This document shows positions 52,432 through 62,327 of a DNA stretch of 64,000 nucleotides, in pieces. Below the pieces are notes generated by a model. That model worked only from the letters and a program-made list of their open reading frames with translations, was not told the origin of the DNA and searched no databases. Source of the DNA: Streptomyces sp. NBC_00523 (GTDB lineage Bacteria; Actinomycetota; Actinomycetes; Streptomycetales; Streptomycetaceae); assembly GCF_036346615.1 (NCBI RefSeq), contig NZ_CP107836.1:868001-932000 (forward strand), in the 5' to 3' direction. The first letter of the stretch is position 1. Every line of letters starts with the position of its first letter. Position numbers and translations under genes: made by a program.

Positions 52432-53307
52432 GGCGGAGCCATAAGCGGACTGCCCCTGCGGTGACCGTGCCGTGGAAGACGTAGGCCCGCTTGTCGTAAC
52501 GGGTGGCGATCGCGCGGGAGTTCTTGAGTCGGTTGATGGTCCGCTCGACCTCGTTGCGTCGCCTGTAGCGCTCGCGGTCGAAGCCTGCAGGTCTGCCGCC
52601 CGCGCTGCCTCTGCGCCGGCGGTTGGCCCGCTGGTCCTTCGGCTCGGGGATCGTGTGCTTGATGCGGCGTCTTCGCAGGTAGCGGCGATTTCGGCGGGAG
52701 CTGTAAGCCTTGTCGCCACTGACGTGAGCGGGCCGGGTCCGGGGCCGCCCGCCCAGCGGGCGGGGAACCCGAATCCGGACCAGGACCTCGATCATCTGCG
52801 GGGCGTCACCCCACTGACCTGGAGTGATCAGAAGAGCCATGGGGCGGCAGCCGCCTTCACCGGCGAGGTGGATCTTGGAGGTCAGACCGCCCCGGGACCG
52901 CCCGAGTCCCTCATCGGGGCGGTGGTGCCGGGGCGTCGTCCTTTTTTCGGGACCCGCGGCCTCGCCCTGCGGGCGCCAGCCGCGTGCTGGTGGGCCCGGC
53001 AGGACGTCGAGTCGACGCCGACCATGCCCCAGTCGATCCGCCCGGCCAGGTCGGCGTCGGCCTGGACCGCCTGCAGGAGCCGGTCCCAGGTGCCGTCCGC
53101 CGACCAGCGGCGATGCCGCTCGTAGACGGTCTTCCACGAGCCGTAGCGTTCCGGCAGGTCACGCCACGGAACACCGGTGCGGACCCGGAACAGGATCCCG
53201 TTGACCACGGTCCGGTGATCGTTCCACCGGCCGCCCCGGCCACCCGGCAAAGGCAGATGCGGCTCCAGCAACGACCACTCATGATTCGTCAGATCCCCCC
53301 GGCCCAT
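52427..53307 (-). CDS. IS5-family DDE transposase made by -1 frameshift
   Basis: Two overlapping minus-strand frames encode one transposase. The first (53307 to 52882) starts MGRGDLTNHEWSLLEPHLPL and holds the helical DNA-binding part and the first catalytic Asp (GVDSTSCRAHQHA). The second frame, offset by -1 and ending at 52427, carries GDKAYSSRRNRRYLR (second Asp) and RRNEVERTINRLKNSR (Glu). A run of six A's at the crossover is a plausible slip site. This layout is standard for many streptomycete IS5/IS427-group elements, so the gene is intact rather than broken. One TTA leucine codon (52442-52444) lies near the end. Confidence 0.88.
52942..52947 (-). other. A6 slippery site for transposase frameshift
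   Basis: Six A's on the coding strand (CCG AAA AAA GGA in the first frame) lie inside the overlap of the two transposase frames. A -1 slip here joins them into one DDE protein. Confidence 0.65.
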
Positions 53308-53340
53308 GCCCCAACCAACGAGCGACCGATCGGAAAGTCA

Positions 53341-53361
53341 CATGATCCGCCGGACAGGCCC
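53341..53361 (-). repeat. IS right terminal inverted repeat
   Basis: Twenty-one bases, the exact reverse complement of 52411-52431. Confidence 0.93.
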
Positions 53362-53487
53362 TAGGCCTTCCGGGCGATCCAGCCCCCTGAGTACGTCTCC
53401 CGGCGCGAGCCCTCGCGGTCGCCGTGCACGGCGGCGCGGAAGGTGGTCACGCGCGCTGCCGTGGGGTGCGCCGGAGGAGGCGGGTGG

Positions 53488-55239
53488 ATGTCGGCGGATC
53501 AGGTGTACGCGGGGGCCGGGCTGATCGTGGTCCTCGCGGTCGGCTCGCAGCTGCTGGCGAGCCGGTTGCGGGTACCGGCGCTGCTCGTGCTGCTCCCGGC
53601 CGGGTTCACCGCCGGGGCGCTCACCGACAACGTCGATCCGCAGCGGCTGCTCGGGGACTCCTTCTCACCGCTGGTGTCGCTGGCGGTGGCGGTCATCCTC
53701 TACGACGCCGGGCTGGGGCTGGACCTGAGGCGACTGAAGGGGCACAACCGGCGGGTGGTGATCCGCCTGCTGTGGCTGGGGACGCTGCTGACGATGGTGT
53801 CCGCCGCGCTGTTCGCCGTACCGGTGCTGGACATGTCGGCGCATGCGGCGGTCATGCTGGCGACGATCCTCGTGGTGTCCGGCCCGACGGTCGTGGGGCC
53901 GCTGCTCGCCTTCGTACGGCCCACCGAGCGGTTGCGGCGGATCCTCGTCTGGGAGGGTTCGCTGATCGATCCGGTCGGCGGCATCCTGGGGGCGCTGGTC
54001 TTCCACGGCGTCCTCGCGGGCAGTCGGCCCGGGTTCGGCAGCGGCGTCGGGCACTTCCTGGCCAGCGCGGCGCTGGGCCTGGGGGCGGGCGCGGTCGGCG
54101 CGGGGGTGCTGTGGCTGGTGCTGGGGCGGGTGCGGCTCAGCGAGGAGCTGGCGACCTCGGTACAACTGGCCGCCGTGATCGGGGTGGCCGCCGCCTGCGA
54201 CGCGCTGCGCGACGACACGGGGCTGATCTCCGCCGTGATCATGGGGATGGCCCTGGCCAACCTGCCGGGCCTGGAACTGCCCACGCGCCGGCCGTTCTTC
54301 GAGACGCTGGTCTCCCTGATCATCGGGCTGCTGTTCGTCTCCATCTCCGCGACGGTGACCCCGGAGTCCCTGCGGCACGTCGTACTGCCCTCGCTGGCGC
54401 TGACCGCCCTCCTCGTCCTGGTGACCCGGCCGCTCATCGCCCACCTCGCGGCGGCCGGCACCGACGTACCCGCGCGGGAGCGGTGGTTCATCGGCTGGAT
54501 GGCGCCCCGGGGCATCGTCGCCGCGGCCACGGCCTCCACGTTCTCGGCCGAACTCGCCGCGCACCACATCGCCGGTGCCGGGCGCATCCTGCCCGCGACC
54601 TTCGTGGTGATCGTCGCGACCGTCACGCTCTACGGCCTGACGGCGTTCCCGGTGGCGCGGCGGCTCGGGGTGCTGCGGCCGTCCCGGTCCAGGCCGCTGC
54701 TGGTGGGCGGGGCGCCCTGGGCGGTCGACCTGGCGCGCGCCCTGAGCGCGGCGGGGCTCGACGTGCTGATGTGGGCGGGCGCGGACGAGGAGCGTACGCG
54801 GATCGAGGCGGCCGGGCTCGAACTGGCGCCCGGCGAGCTGATGGCCTCGGCGGAGGGGATCGGCGCGGTGCTCGAAGGGATCACCGATGTGCTGCTGCTC
54901 ACCGGTGAGGACGACTTCAACGCGCTGGCCTCGCTCACGCTCCGGGAGAGCGTCGAGGGGACGGTGCGCCGCCTCGCCCCGTCCGCCGCGAGCGAGGGCG
55001 TGGTGGCCCCGTACGCCGGGGGCGAGGCGCTGTTCGACGCGGACCTCACCCGGCCCGAGATCGTCCGGAGGTACGAGGCCGGGGCGCGAGTGGTGACGCG
55101 GACGGCGGACGGCCCTCCGGCGGCCGGGGAGCATGTGCTCTTCGTGGTGCGTCCGGAGGGCCGGCTGGTCCCGGTCACGGACGGCGTGCGCCCGGAACCG
55201 GTCCCGGGCGACACGCTCGTCCTGCTGACGGAGACGTGA
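53488..55239 (+). CDS. Cation/proton antiporter with TrkA-N-like C-terminus
   Basis: A 583-residue membrane protein of the CPA1 (NhaP-like) type. About 12 hydrophobic segments fill residues 5-400, with the paired acidic/polar motif in VWEGSLIDPVGGILGALVFH and WFIGWMAPRGIVAAATAST near the end of the membrane part. The C-terminal region (about 410-583) resembles a nucleotide-binding regulatory domain (PLLVGGAPWAVDLARALSAA, DVLMWAGADEERT). It probably exchanges Na+ or K+ for H+. ATG 53488 is chosen after GGAGG. The gene stands alone to the right of the IS element. Confidence 0.87.
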   Translation: MSADQVYAGAGLIVVLAVGSQLLASRLRVPALLVLLPAGFTAGALTDNVDPQRLLGDSFSPLVSLAVAVILYDAGLGLDLRRLKGHNRRVVIRLLWLGTLLTMVSAALFAVPVLDMSAHAAVMLATILVVSGPTVVGPLLAFVRPTERLRRILVWEGSLIDPVGGILGALVFHGVLAGSRPGFGSGVGHFLASAALGLGAGAVGAGVLWLVLGRVRLSEELATSVQLAAVIGVAAACDALRDDTGLISAVIMGMALANLPGLELPTRRPFFETLVSLIIGLLFVSISATVTPESLRHVVLPSLALTALLVLVTRPLIAHLAAAGTDVPARERWFIGWMAPRGIVAAATASTFSAELAAHHIAGAGRILPATFVVIVATVTLYGLTAFPVARRLGVLRPSRSRPLLVGGAPWAVDLARALSAAGLDVLMWAGADEERTRIEAAGLELAPGELMASAEGIGAVLEGITDVLLLTGEDDFNALASLTLRESVEGTVRRLAPSAASEGVVAPYAGGEALFDADLTRPEIVRRYEAGARVVTRTADGPPAAGEHVLFVVRPEGRLVPVTDGVRPEPVPGDTLVLLTET

Positions 55240-55243
55240 GGTC

Positions 55244-55678
55244 TCACGCCTTCGCGCGGCCGCTCCCGTCCGTGCAGAGCGCCCAGATGATGAAGACGTC
55301 GATGGCGATGAGCACGAGGGACCACAGCGGATAGTGCGGCAGCCAGGCGAAGTTGGCGAGTGCGCCGAGTCCGGCGAGGATCACGCCGACGACGCGCGCC
55401 CAGAGGGCTCCGGTGAACAGGGCGCAGCCCGCGAGGACGATGACGATGCCGAGGATGAGGTGGATCCAGCCCCAGCCGGTCAGGTTGAACTGGAAGACGT
55501 AATTGCGCGTGGCGACGAAGACGTCGTCCTTGGCGATGGCGGAGATCCCCTGGAAGATCGCCATGACTCCACCGAAGATCATCAGCACCGCGGCGAACGC
55601 GGTCCAGCCCGTTCTGAAGGGGTGGTGTGATCCGTCGGTGCCTTGTGGAGCTGCCGGTGCGCTGCCCGTGCTGGCCAT
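55244..55678 (-). CDS. Four-helix membrane protein (DUF7144-type)
   Basis: A 144-residue protein with a short Ser/Ala/Pro-rich head and four membrane helices (WTAFAAVLMIFGGVMAIFQG, WIHLILGIVIVLAGCALFTG, VVGVILAGLGALANFAWL, WSLVLIAIDVFIIWAL). It resembles the common streptomycete family annotated as DUF7144 or simply membrane protein; the role is unknown. ATG 55678 follows AGGAGG. It converges with the antiporter gene, with only 4 bp between stops. Confidence 0.8.
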   Translation of the reverse strand: MASTGSAPAAPQGTDGSHHPFRTGWTAFAAVLMIFGGVMAIFQGISAIAKDDVFVATRNYVFQFNLTGWGWIHLILGIVIVLAGCALFTGALWARVVGVILAGLGALANFAWLPHYPLWSLVLIAIDVFIIWALCTDGSGRAKA

Positions 55679-55892
55679 CTCGGGCCTCCTTTGTTCGCAC
55701 GGTCGCCCGGCACGGACCGGATCCGAACCGGACATTCCGCTTCCAGAGTGTCACGGGCGGGCGTGTCCGGCAGAACGGCGGGCAGGGGGCCGACAGACCA
55801 TGCATCCGCCGCCACGCACCACCCGCTTAGGATCACGTCGCAGCCGGTCCGCGCGGAGACGCGGCCCGGCGTTCCGTGGAAGGACCTGCCCC

Positions 55893-56435
55893 ATGACCGA
55901 GATCGTCCCGGTGTCCGGCCCCGAGCTGGTCACCTACGCCGACGAGCTGGCCGCCCTGCTGGTGGAGACCGTCGAGAACGGCTCGTCCGTCGGCTTCCTC
56001 GCGCCCCTGGACCGGGACGCCGCCGCCGACTGGTGGCGCGCGCGGGCCGCGTCCGTGGAGGCGGACGGGCTCCGGGTGTGGATCGCCCGGGACGGGGAAC
56101 GCATCGCGGGCACCGTCGGCCTGGTCCGGGCGCCGCTGCCCAACGCCCGCCACCGCGCGGAGGTGGCCAAGCTGATGGTCCGCCCCTCGGCGCGCGGGCG
56201 CGGGCTCGGCCGTGAGCTGCTGGCCGCGGCCGAGCGCACGGCGGCCGAGGACGGCGTCACGCTGCTGGTCCTGGACACCGAGAGCGGCAGCCCGGCGGAG
56301 CGGCTGTACCGCGCGGCGGGCTGGACGGAGTGCGGTTCCGTTCCGGACTACGCGGCGGGGCCCGACGGGGTCCTGAAGCCGACGACCTTCTACTACAAGG
56401 CGGTCGGCCGCGATACGGACGTACCCCTGGGGTGA
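55893..56435 (+). CDS. GNAT-family N-acetyltransferase
   Basis: A 180-residue acetyltransferase. The acetyl-CoA loop is RPSARGRGLGRELLAAAERT (about 104-123), preceded by the strand KLMV and followed by TLLVLDTESGSPAERLYRAAG, all typical GNAT features. ATG 55893 has GGAAGGA upstream. The acceptor is not known; candidates are a small amine or an antibiotic, but there is no supporting context. It precedes the peroxidase gene by 35 bp on the same strand. Confidence 0.87.
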   Translation: MTEIVPVSGPELVTYADELAALLVETVENGSSVGFLAPLDRDAAADWWRARAASVEADGLRVWIARDGERIAGTVGLVRAPLPNARHRAEVAKLMVRPSARGRGLGRELLAAAERTAAEDGVTLLVLDTESGSPAERLYRAAGWTECGSVPDYAAGPDGVLKPTTFYYKAVGRDTDVPLG

Positions 56436-56470
56436 CAATGGGCCGGGAAGACACCGACGAGGAGACATCC

Positions 56471-56959
56471 ATGACGCTGTACGACATTCCGCTGCGCACC
56501 CTGACCGGCGAGCCGACCTCGCTGGGCGACTACCGCGGCCGGGCGGTGCTGCTGGTGAACGTGGCATCGAAGTGCGGGCTGACCCCGCAGTACGCGGGTC
56601 TGGAGCGGCTCCAGAAGGAGTACGGGGACCGGGGCCTCACCGTGCTCGGCGTGCCGTGCAACCAGTTCGGCGGCCAGGAGCCGGGCACCGCCGAGGAGAT
56701 CGAGACCTTCTGCTCGACCACGTACGGGGTGAGCTTCCCGCTGCTGGAGAAGACCGAGGTGAACGGCGCGAACCGGCACCCGCTGTACGTGGAGCTGACC
56801 CGGCTGGCGGACGCCGGGGGCGAGGCAGGGGACGTCCAGTGGAACTTCGAGAAGTTCCTGATCTCTCCGGCGGGCGAGCCGGTCGCCCGCATCCGCCCCC
56901 GCACGGAACCGGACGCGCCCGAGCTGGTCGCGGCCATCGAGGCGCAGCTTCCGGCCTGA
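56471..56959 (+). CDS. Glutathione peroxidase-family thiol peroxidase
   Basis: A 162-residue peroxidase. The active-site Cys lies in VNVASKCGLTPQY (about 37), with the conserved Gln in GVPCNQFGGQEPG and Trp in DVQWNFEKFLI. As a Cys (not Sec) enzyme in an organism that uses mycothiol rather than glutathione, it most likely reduces peroxides with thioredoxin. Length matches bacterial GPx. ATG 56471 follows GAGGAG. The name glutathione peroxidase is therefore a family name only. Confidence 0.9.
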   Translation: MTLYDIPLRTLTGEPTSLGDYRGRAVLLVNVASKCGLTPQYAGLERLQKEYGDRGLTVLGVPCNQFGGQEPGTAEEIETFCSTTYGVSFPLLEKTEVNGANRHPLYVELTRLADAGGEAGDVQWNFEKFLISPAGEPVARIRPRTEPDAPELVAAIEAQLPA

Positions 56960-56972
56960 TCCGAGGGAGGTT

Positions 56973-57368
56973 CTAGGCGCGGCTGAGCAGGACGGAGCCC
57001 TTGGGGTAAGTGGCATCGCCGCCCACGTTCGCCACCTGGATGAGGACGGGGGTGCCCTCCTTGATGTTGCCGGTCTTCCACGACGTGCAGTACGGCGACG
57101 TGTGGCCGCGGGTGGTGGCCGTGCGGTCCCAGGTGCCGTCCCGGCCGATGTCGAGCTTCACCTCGATGCTCCAGCCGTCGGCGGTGGTGTCGCAGGCGCG
57201 GATGGAGTCGCCGGGGGCGCCGCCGTACGGGTCCGCGTTCCACTCCCCGTAGCCGCCGAAGACGGCGTCGACCGACCGGGGCTCGGCGTGCGCCGCCGTC
57301 TGCACGGTGACCACGAGCCCGAAGGCCGCCGCCGCCGTCACCGCGATCCGTGCACCGGATCTCGCCAT
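56973..57368 (-). CDS. Small secreted protein, unknown
   Basis: A 131-residue protein with a clear signal peptide (MARSGARIAVTAAAAFGLVV, then QTAAHAEP cleavage). The mature part holds two Cys (ACDTTADG and SPYCTSW), which could form a disulfide, and WSIEVKLDIGRDGTWDRTAT. It is not a recognised enzyme. ATG 57368 follows GGAGGGAG. It converges on the peroxidase gene. Confidence 0.8.
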   Translation of the reverse strand: MARSGARIAVTAAAAFGLVVTVQTAAHAEPRSVDAVFGGYGEWNADPYGGAPGDSIRACDTTADGWSIEVKLDIGRDGTWDRTATTRGHTSPYCTSWKTGNIKEGTPVLIQVANVGGDATYPKGSVLLSRA

Positions 57369-57457
57369 GCCTGCTCCCTCCACCACCCGGTCACGATCTC
57401 CACCGGGAATCTACAGGTACATGGCAGGTGCCCACCATCGTGAGTGCCCCACGACTG

Positions 57458-57494
57458 CGGCCCCCGCCCCGGCGTGAACCGGGGACGGGGGCCG
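57458..57494 (-). terminator. Terminator after acyl-CoA dehydrogenase
   Basis: A 15-bp stem with one bulged A (57458-57472 with 57479-57494) has a 6-nt loop, 29 bp after the dehydrogenase stop on the minus strand. Confidence 0.85.
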
Positions 57495-57522
57495 TGGTGG
57501 CCTTACGGGCGTCGCGGCGCGG

Positions 57523-58749
<1,227 letters not shown>

Positions 58750-58784
58750 GTTCCCCTCCACGTGCTGCCGTCGAAACGCCTCGT

Positions 58785-58819
58785 TACTTGCGGTAACAAC
58801 AGTCTGTTACTGGCAAGTA
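58785..58819. promoter_or_regulatory. Interrupted palindrome, likely TetR operator
   Basis: TACTTGC (58785-58791) and GTAACA (58793-58798) are mirrored by TGTTAC (58805-58810) and GCAAGTA (58813-58819), with one base of asymmetry. It sits 36 bp before the acyl-CoA dehydrogenase and 102 bp before the TetR gene. Confidence 0.75.
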
Positions 58820-58920
58820 GCCTGTGTCAACCACATGAGACGCCATCCGCACCCCGCCGGACAGGGTGTTACGTTGCGCAGGCACGACGGACAGGCACGG
58901 TCAGGGGTGGGAGAGACGAC

Positions 58921-59571
58921 ATGGAGACCACACGACAGGCCGAGCGCCAGCGGACCACGGCCGAGCGCCGCCGCCGAGAGCTGCTCGACGCCGCCGACCG
59001 CGTGGTGCTCAGGGACGGCCCCGGCGCCTCGATGAACGCCATCGCGGCGGAGGCGGGCATCACGAAGCCGATCCTCTACCGGCATTTCGGCGACAAGGGC
59101 GGGCTCTACCGGGCCCTCGCCAAGCGGCACACCGACGCACTGCTGAGCGCCCTGCGCGCCGCGCTCGACGCCCCGGCGGAGCGGCGCGCCCGGGTCGAGT
59201 CGACGCTCGACACCTACCTCGCGGCGATCGAGGCCCGCCCGCAGGTGTACCGCTTCCTGATGCACCCGTCCGACGACGCGACCCCCTCCCCCGAGCAGGG
59301 CTTCGACGTGGGCCGGCACTCCGCACCGCTGCTGCGTCGCCTGGGCGAGGAGCTGGCCATGGTGATCGCGGAGCGGGTGGACCTCGGCCCGGACAGCGAG
59401 GCGATGGCCCGGATCTGGGGCCACGGCATCGTCGGCATGATGCACGCGGCCGGTGACTGGTGGCTGGGCGAACGCCCTTGCTCGCGCGAGCAGTTGGTCC
59501 GCAGCCTCGCCGACCTCCTCTGGGGCAGGCTGGCCGAGGCGGGCGACCGCGCGGACGGGCCCGGCTTCTGA
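58921..59571 (+). CDS. TetR-family regulator of fatty-acid oxidation
   Basis: A 216-residue repressor with the HTH at about 15-62 (RRRELLDAADRVVLRDGPGA, MNAIAAEAGITKPILYRHFG). The C-terminal domain (about 70-205) shows WGHGIVGMMHAAGDWWLGER, typical of the TetR_C subfamily found beside acyl-CoA dehydrogenases, which usually senses acyl-CoA. It is divergent from such a dehydrogenase with a palindrome between. The ligand is inferred. Confidence 0.88.
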   Translation: METTRQAERQRTTAERRRRELLDAADRVVLRDGPGASMNAIAAEAGITKPILYRHFGDKGGLYRALAKRHTDALLSALRAALDAPAERRARVESTLDTYLAAIEARPQVYRFLMHPSDDATPSPEQGFDVGRHSAPLLRRLGEELAMVIAERVDLGPDSEAMARIWGHGIVGMMHAAGDWWLGERPCSREQLVRSLADLLWGRLAEAGDRADGPGF

Positions 59572-59587
59572 CAGCCCGTCGACCGGC

Positions 59588-60142
59588 TCAGCCGGTACGC
59601 GCCCACGACGCCCGGCGCGCCGCGCGCAGCACCCGCGCCCGGCGCAGCCCGGTCAGCCGGTCGGTGTAGACCCGGCCCTCCAGGTGGTCGCACTCGTGCT
59701 GGAGGCAGCGGGCGAAGAACCCGGTGCCGTCGATCCGGACCGGCTCGCCGGTCATCGTGACGCCCTCGACCACCGCGTGGTCGAAGCGCGGGGTGCCGGC
59801 CTCGAGACCGGGGAGCGAGAGGCATCCCTCGGAGCCGCGCACCGTGATCCCGTCCGCCTCCACGAGGACCGGGTTCACCACGTGACCGAGGTGTCGCACG
59901 TCCTCGTCGTCGGGGCAGTCGAAGACGAACACCTGTGACGGCACACCGATCTGGTTCGCGGCGAGCCCGACGCCCCGCGCCTCGTACATCGTGGCGAACA
60001 TGTCCTCGACCAGCCGGGCGAGCAACGGGCCGAACTCCGTGACCGGTTCGCACGGCGCGTGCAGGACGGGGTCGCCGAGCAGGCTCATGGTGCGGACGAT
60101 GCCGGAGCTGCCGGGGATCGGGCGGTTGCGCATGGCGGTCAT
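59588..60142 (-). CDS. def: Peptide deformylase
   Basis: A 184-residue metalloenzyme that removes the formyl group from new proteins. All three family motifs are present: [18 protein letters not shown] (metal Cys) and QHECDHLEG (two metal His and catalytic Glu). Streptomycetes carry several copies and this is one of them. The start is ATG 60142 or the nearby 60133. An Arg-rich C-terminus ([19 protein letters not shown]) extends past the usual end. It converges with the TetR gene, with 16 bp between stops. Confidence 0.94.
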   Translation of the reverse strand: MTAMRNRPIPGSSGIVRTMSLLGDPVLHAPCEPVTEFGPLLARLVEDMFATMYEARGVGLAANQIGVPSQVFVFDCPDDEDVRHLGHVVNPVLVEADGITVRGSEGCLSLPGLEAGTPRFDHAVVEGVTMTGEPVRIDGTGFFARCLQHECDHLEGRVYTDRLTGLRRARVLRAARRASWARTG

Positions 60143-60246
60143 CGTACGTTCCACGGGGTGGCGCCGCGGACGCCGGACAGCCTGCGTCAACGCCCTTGCC
60201 CCGGTCACCCGGGCGGACGCGGCGGGCCGTGGGCGATCATGGGCGG

Positions 60247-60924
60247 ATGGACACCCGATTCCTCGGTATCGCCGAGCTGGCCGCGACCCCGTCCGTCGCG
60301 GTCGTCGTCGACGTCATGCGCGCCTGCACCGTGTCGGCCTGGGCCTTCGCCCGGGGCGCGGAGAAGATCGTGCTCGCCGGCTCACTGGACGAGGCACTGG
60401 CGCTCAAGGGCCGCCACCCGGACTGGGTGGCACTCAAGGACGGGGCGCCCGCGCCCGGGTTCGACGCCGTCAACTCTCCGGGCCGGCTGCGCTCGCGGGA
60501 CATGGGCGGCCGGACCGTGGTGCAGAAGACCACGGCGGGGACGGTCGGCGCCCTCGCGGTGAAGGACGCGTCGCTGGTGCTGTGCGCCGGCTTCGTGGTG
60601 GCGGAGGCGACGGCGCGGCTGCTGCGGGAACGCGGTGGCGACGACGTCACCTTCGTGGTCACCGGTGAGGACGGGCGCGCCGACGAGGATCTGGCGTGCG
60701 CCCAGTACATCGCCCGCCGGGCGGCCGGAGAGGCGACCGACGCCGCGCCGTTTCTGCGCAGGGGCGGCGATTCCCGCGCCGCAGCCGAGCTCACGCAGGG
60801 GGTGCGCGCGGGGGCCCATCCCGATGATGTGGCGCTCTGCCTCGAACTCGACCGGTTCCCCTTCGCCATGGTGGCCACGCAGGAGGACTCCCTCATGGTG
60901 CTGCGCCCGCACACCTTCGCGTAG
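60247..60924 (+). CDS. ComB-like 2-phosphosulfolactate phosphatase family protein
   Basis: A 225-residue protein that matches the ComB fold: [20 protein letters not shown] near the start, then [36 protein letters not shown], and [14 protein letters not shown]. ComB hydrolyses 2-phosphosulfolactate in coenzyme M synthesis, a pathway not expected here, so the real substrate in actinobacteria is unknown. ATG 60247 has only a weak ribosome site. It stands alone between deformylase and the pectate lyase. Confidence 0.85.
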   Translation: MDTRFLGIAELAATPSVAVVVDVMRACTVSAWAFARGAEKIVLAGSLDEALALKGRHPDWVALKDGAPAPGFDAVNSPGRLRSRDMGGRTVVQKTTAGTVGALAVKDASLVLCAGFVVAEATARLLRERGGDDVTFVVTGEDGRADEDLACAQYIARRAAGEATDAAPFLRRGGDSRAAAELTQGVRAGAHPDDVALCLELDRFPFAMVATQEDSLMVLRPHTFA

Positions 60925-61019
60925 AGACGCGCGGAGTTCACCTCTGCGGCGTTCACATATCCGATCACAGAACACATGCATGACCATTGACGTGCCCATG
61001 GCGTCACTCTACGGTCGAC

Positions 61020-61033
61020 GGAAAGCGCTTGCA
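61020..61033. promoter_or_regulatory. LacI-type operator before pectate lyase
   Basis: GGAAAGCGCTTGCA has the perfect centre AAGCGCTT (61023-61030) typical of LacI-family sites. It lies about 55 bp before the pectate lyase start codon. Confidence 0.6.
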
Positions 61034-61084
61034 CCATGCCGGGCGGGAGTCCGTCCGGTTCACTCCCCCCACCTGGAGTCGAAG

Positions 61085-62278
61085 ATGCAGCTCAAGCCTG
61101 TTCTCGCATGTGCCGGCCTGCTCGCCGGTTCGCTCGCCGTCCTGGGTACGACCGCGCAGGCCGCCCCGGGCCAGGAAAACGCTTCCCTCGCGGCCGCCGC
61201 GCTGTACGTGGCGCCGGACGGAAGCGCGGACGCCGCCGGGACCGAGTCGGCCCCCACCACGCTCGCCTCGGCGATCAGCCGGGTGAACGCCGGCGGCACG
61301 ATCTACCTGCGCGGCGGCACGTACCGCTACGGGCAGACGGTCACCATCCCGCCGGGCAACGACGGCACATCGGGCGCCCGCACCACCATGGCCGCCTACC
61401 CGGGCGAGCAACCGGTACTGAACTTCTCGGAGATGAGCGAGGATCCCGCCAACCGGGGGCTCGCGGTGAACGGCGACTACTGGCACATCGACGGCCTCAC
61501 GGTCGAGCACGCCGGTGACAACGGCATCTTCGTCGGCGGCAGCGACAACGTCATCGAGCACGTCGTGACCCGCTTCAACCACGACTCGGGGCTCCAGATC
61601 TCCCGGATCTCCTCCGACACCCCCGACGACGAGTGGCCCGCGAACAACCTCGTCCTGAGCTCCGAGTCCCACGACAACGCGGACTCCGACGGCGAGGACG
61701 CGGACGGGTTCGCCGCCAAGCTCACCGCGGGCCCGGGCAACGTCTTCCGCTACACCGTCTCGCACAACAACATTGATGACGGCTGGGACCTCTACACCAA
61801 GACGGAGACCGGCCCCATCGGCCCGGTGACCATCGAGGACTCCCTCAGCTACGACAACGGCACCCTCTCCGACGGGACCGTGAACGAGGACGGCGACCGC
61901 AACGGCTTCAAGCTGGGCGGCGACGGGATCGAGGTCGATCACATCGTGCGACGCAACATCGCCTACAACAACGGCCACCACGGCTTCACGTACAACAGCA
62001 ACCCCGGCTCGATGACCGTGTCCGACAACGTGGGCATCGACAACGAGGAGCGCAACTTCTCCTTCGACAAGGGCACTTCGGTGTTCCGGGACAACACCTC
62101 CTGCCGCAGCGGTGACGGCTCCAACGACAAGACCGTCGGCGACGCGGACGGCTCCAACCAGTTCTGGACCGGCTCCAACGGCTCCCGGTGCTCCGCGTAC
62201 GACGGGGCCATGGACTGGTCGTTCGCCTCCGACGGCCGCCTGGTCGTCTCCTTCGGCGGGACCGTGGTCACTCCGTAA
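61085..62278 (+). CDS. Secreted pectate lyase, PL9 family
   Basis: A 397-residue exported right-handed beta-helix enzyme. Signal peptide about 1-27 (TTAQA-AP). The mature protein opens with LYVAPDGSADAAGTESAPTT and shows repeated beta-helix coils (GLAVNGDYWHIDGLTVEHAG, GIFVGGSDNVIEHVVTRFN). The block SHDNADSDGEDADGFAAKLT (about 196-215) holds the Asp cluster for calcium and the Lys that acts as base in PL9 lyases, then NNIDDGWDLYTKTETG. It would cut polygalacturonate by beta-elimination outside the cell. ATG 61085 is chosen because the signal peptide starts there. A LacI-type palindrome sits upstream. Confidence 0.86.
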   Translation: MQLKPVLACAGLLAGSLAVLGTTAQAAPGQENASLAAAALYVAPDGSADAAGTESAPTTLASAISRVNAGGTIYLRGGTYRYGQTVTIPPGNDGTSGARTTMAAYPGEQPVLNFSEMSEDPANRGLAVNGDYWHIDGLTVEHAGDNGIFVGGSDNVIEHVVTRFNHDSGLQISRISSDTPDDEWPANNLVLSSESHDNADSDGEDADGFAAKLTAGPGNVFRYTVSHNNIDDGWDLYTKTETGPIGPVTIEDSLSYDNGTLSDGTVNEDGDRNGFKLGGDGIEVDHIVRRNIAYNNGHHGFTYNSNPGSMTVSDNVGIDNEERNFSFDKGTSVFRDNTSCRSGDGSNDKTVGDADGSNQFWTGSNGSRCSAYDGAMDWSFASDGRLVVSFGGTVVTP

Positions 62279-62283
62279 GCGCG

Positions 62284-62324
62284 GGCGGCGGTGCCGGGGG
62301 CGGGCGGCCCCCGGCACCGCCGCC
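62284..62324. terminator. Bidirectional terminator, 17-bp perfect stem
   Basis: Positions 62284-62300 pair perfectly with 62308-62324 around a 7-nt loop, between the convergent pectate lyase and AlaRS-like genes. Confidence 0.9.
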
Positions 62325-62327
62325 GTC

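Larger units (their letters stand above)
52411..53361 (-). mobile_element. Intact IS5-family insertion sequence
   Basis: The element spans 951 bp. The terminal inverted repeats are perfect over 21 bp (52411-52431 and 53341-53361, beginning GGGCCTGTCC). A TA duplication flanks it (52409-52410 and 53362-53363), inside CTAG at both ends. It carries one transposase read as two overlapping frames. The short sequence just outside the left end (GACAGGCCC) mirrors the element end. Perfect ends and an undamaged transposase suggest a recent insertion. Confidence 0.93.

Noticed and set aside
53365..53449. Minus-strand run ending GGWIARKA-stop next to the IS
   Set aside because: It reads like a C-terminus, but it is under 30 codons, has no ribosome site and no upstream coding, so it is not listed as a gene.
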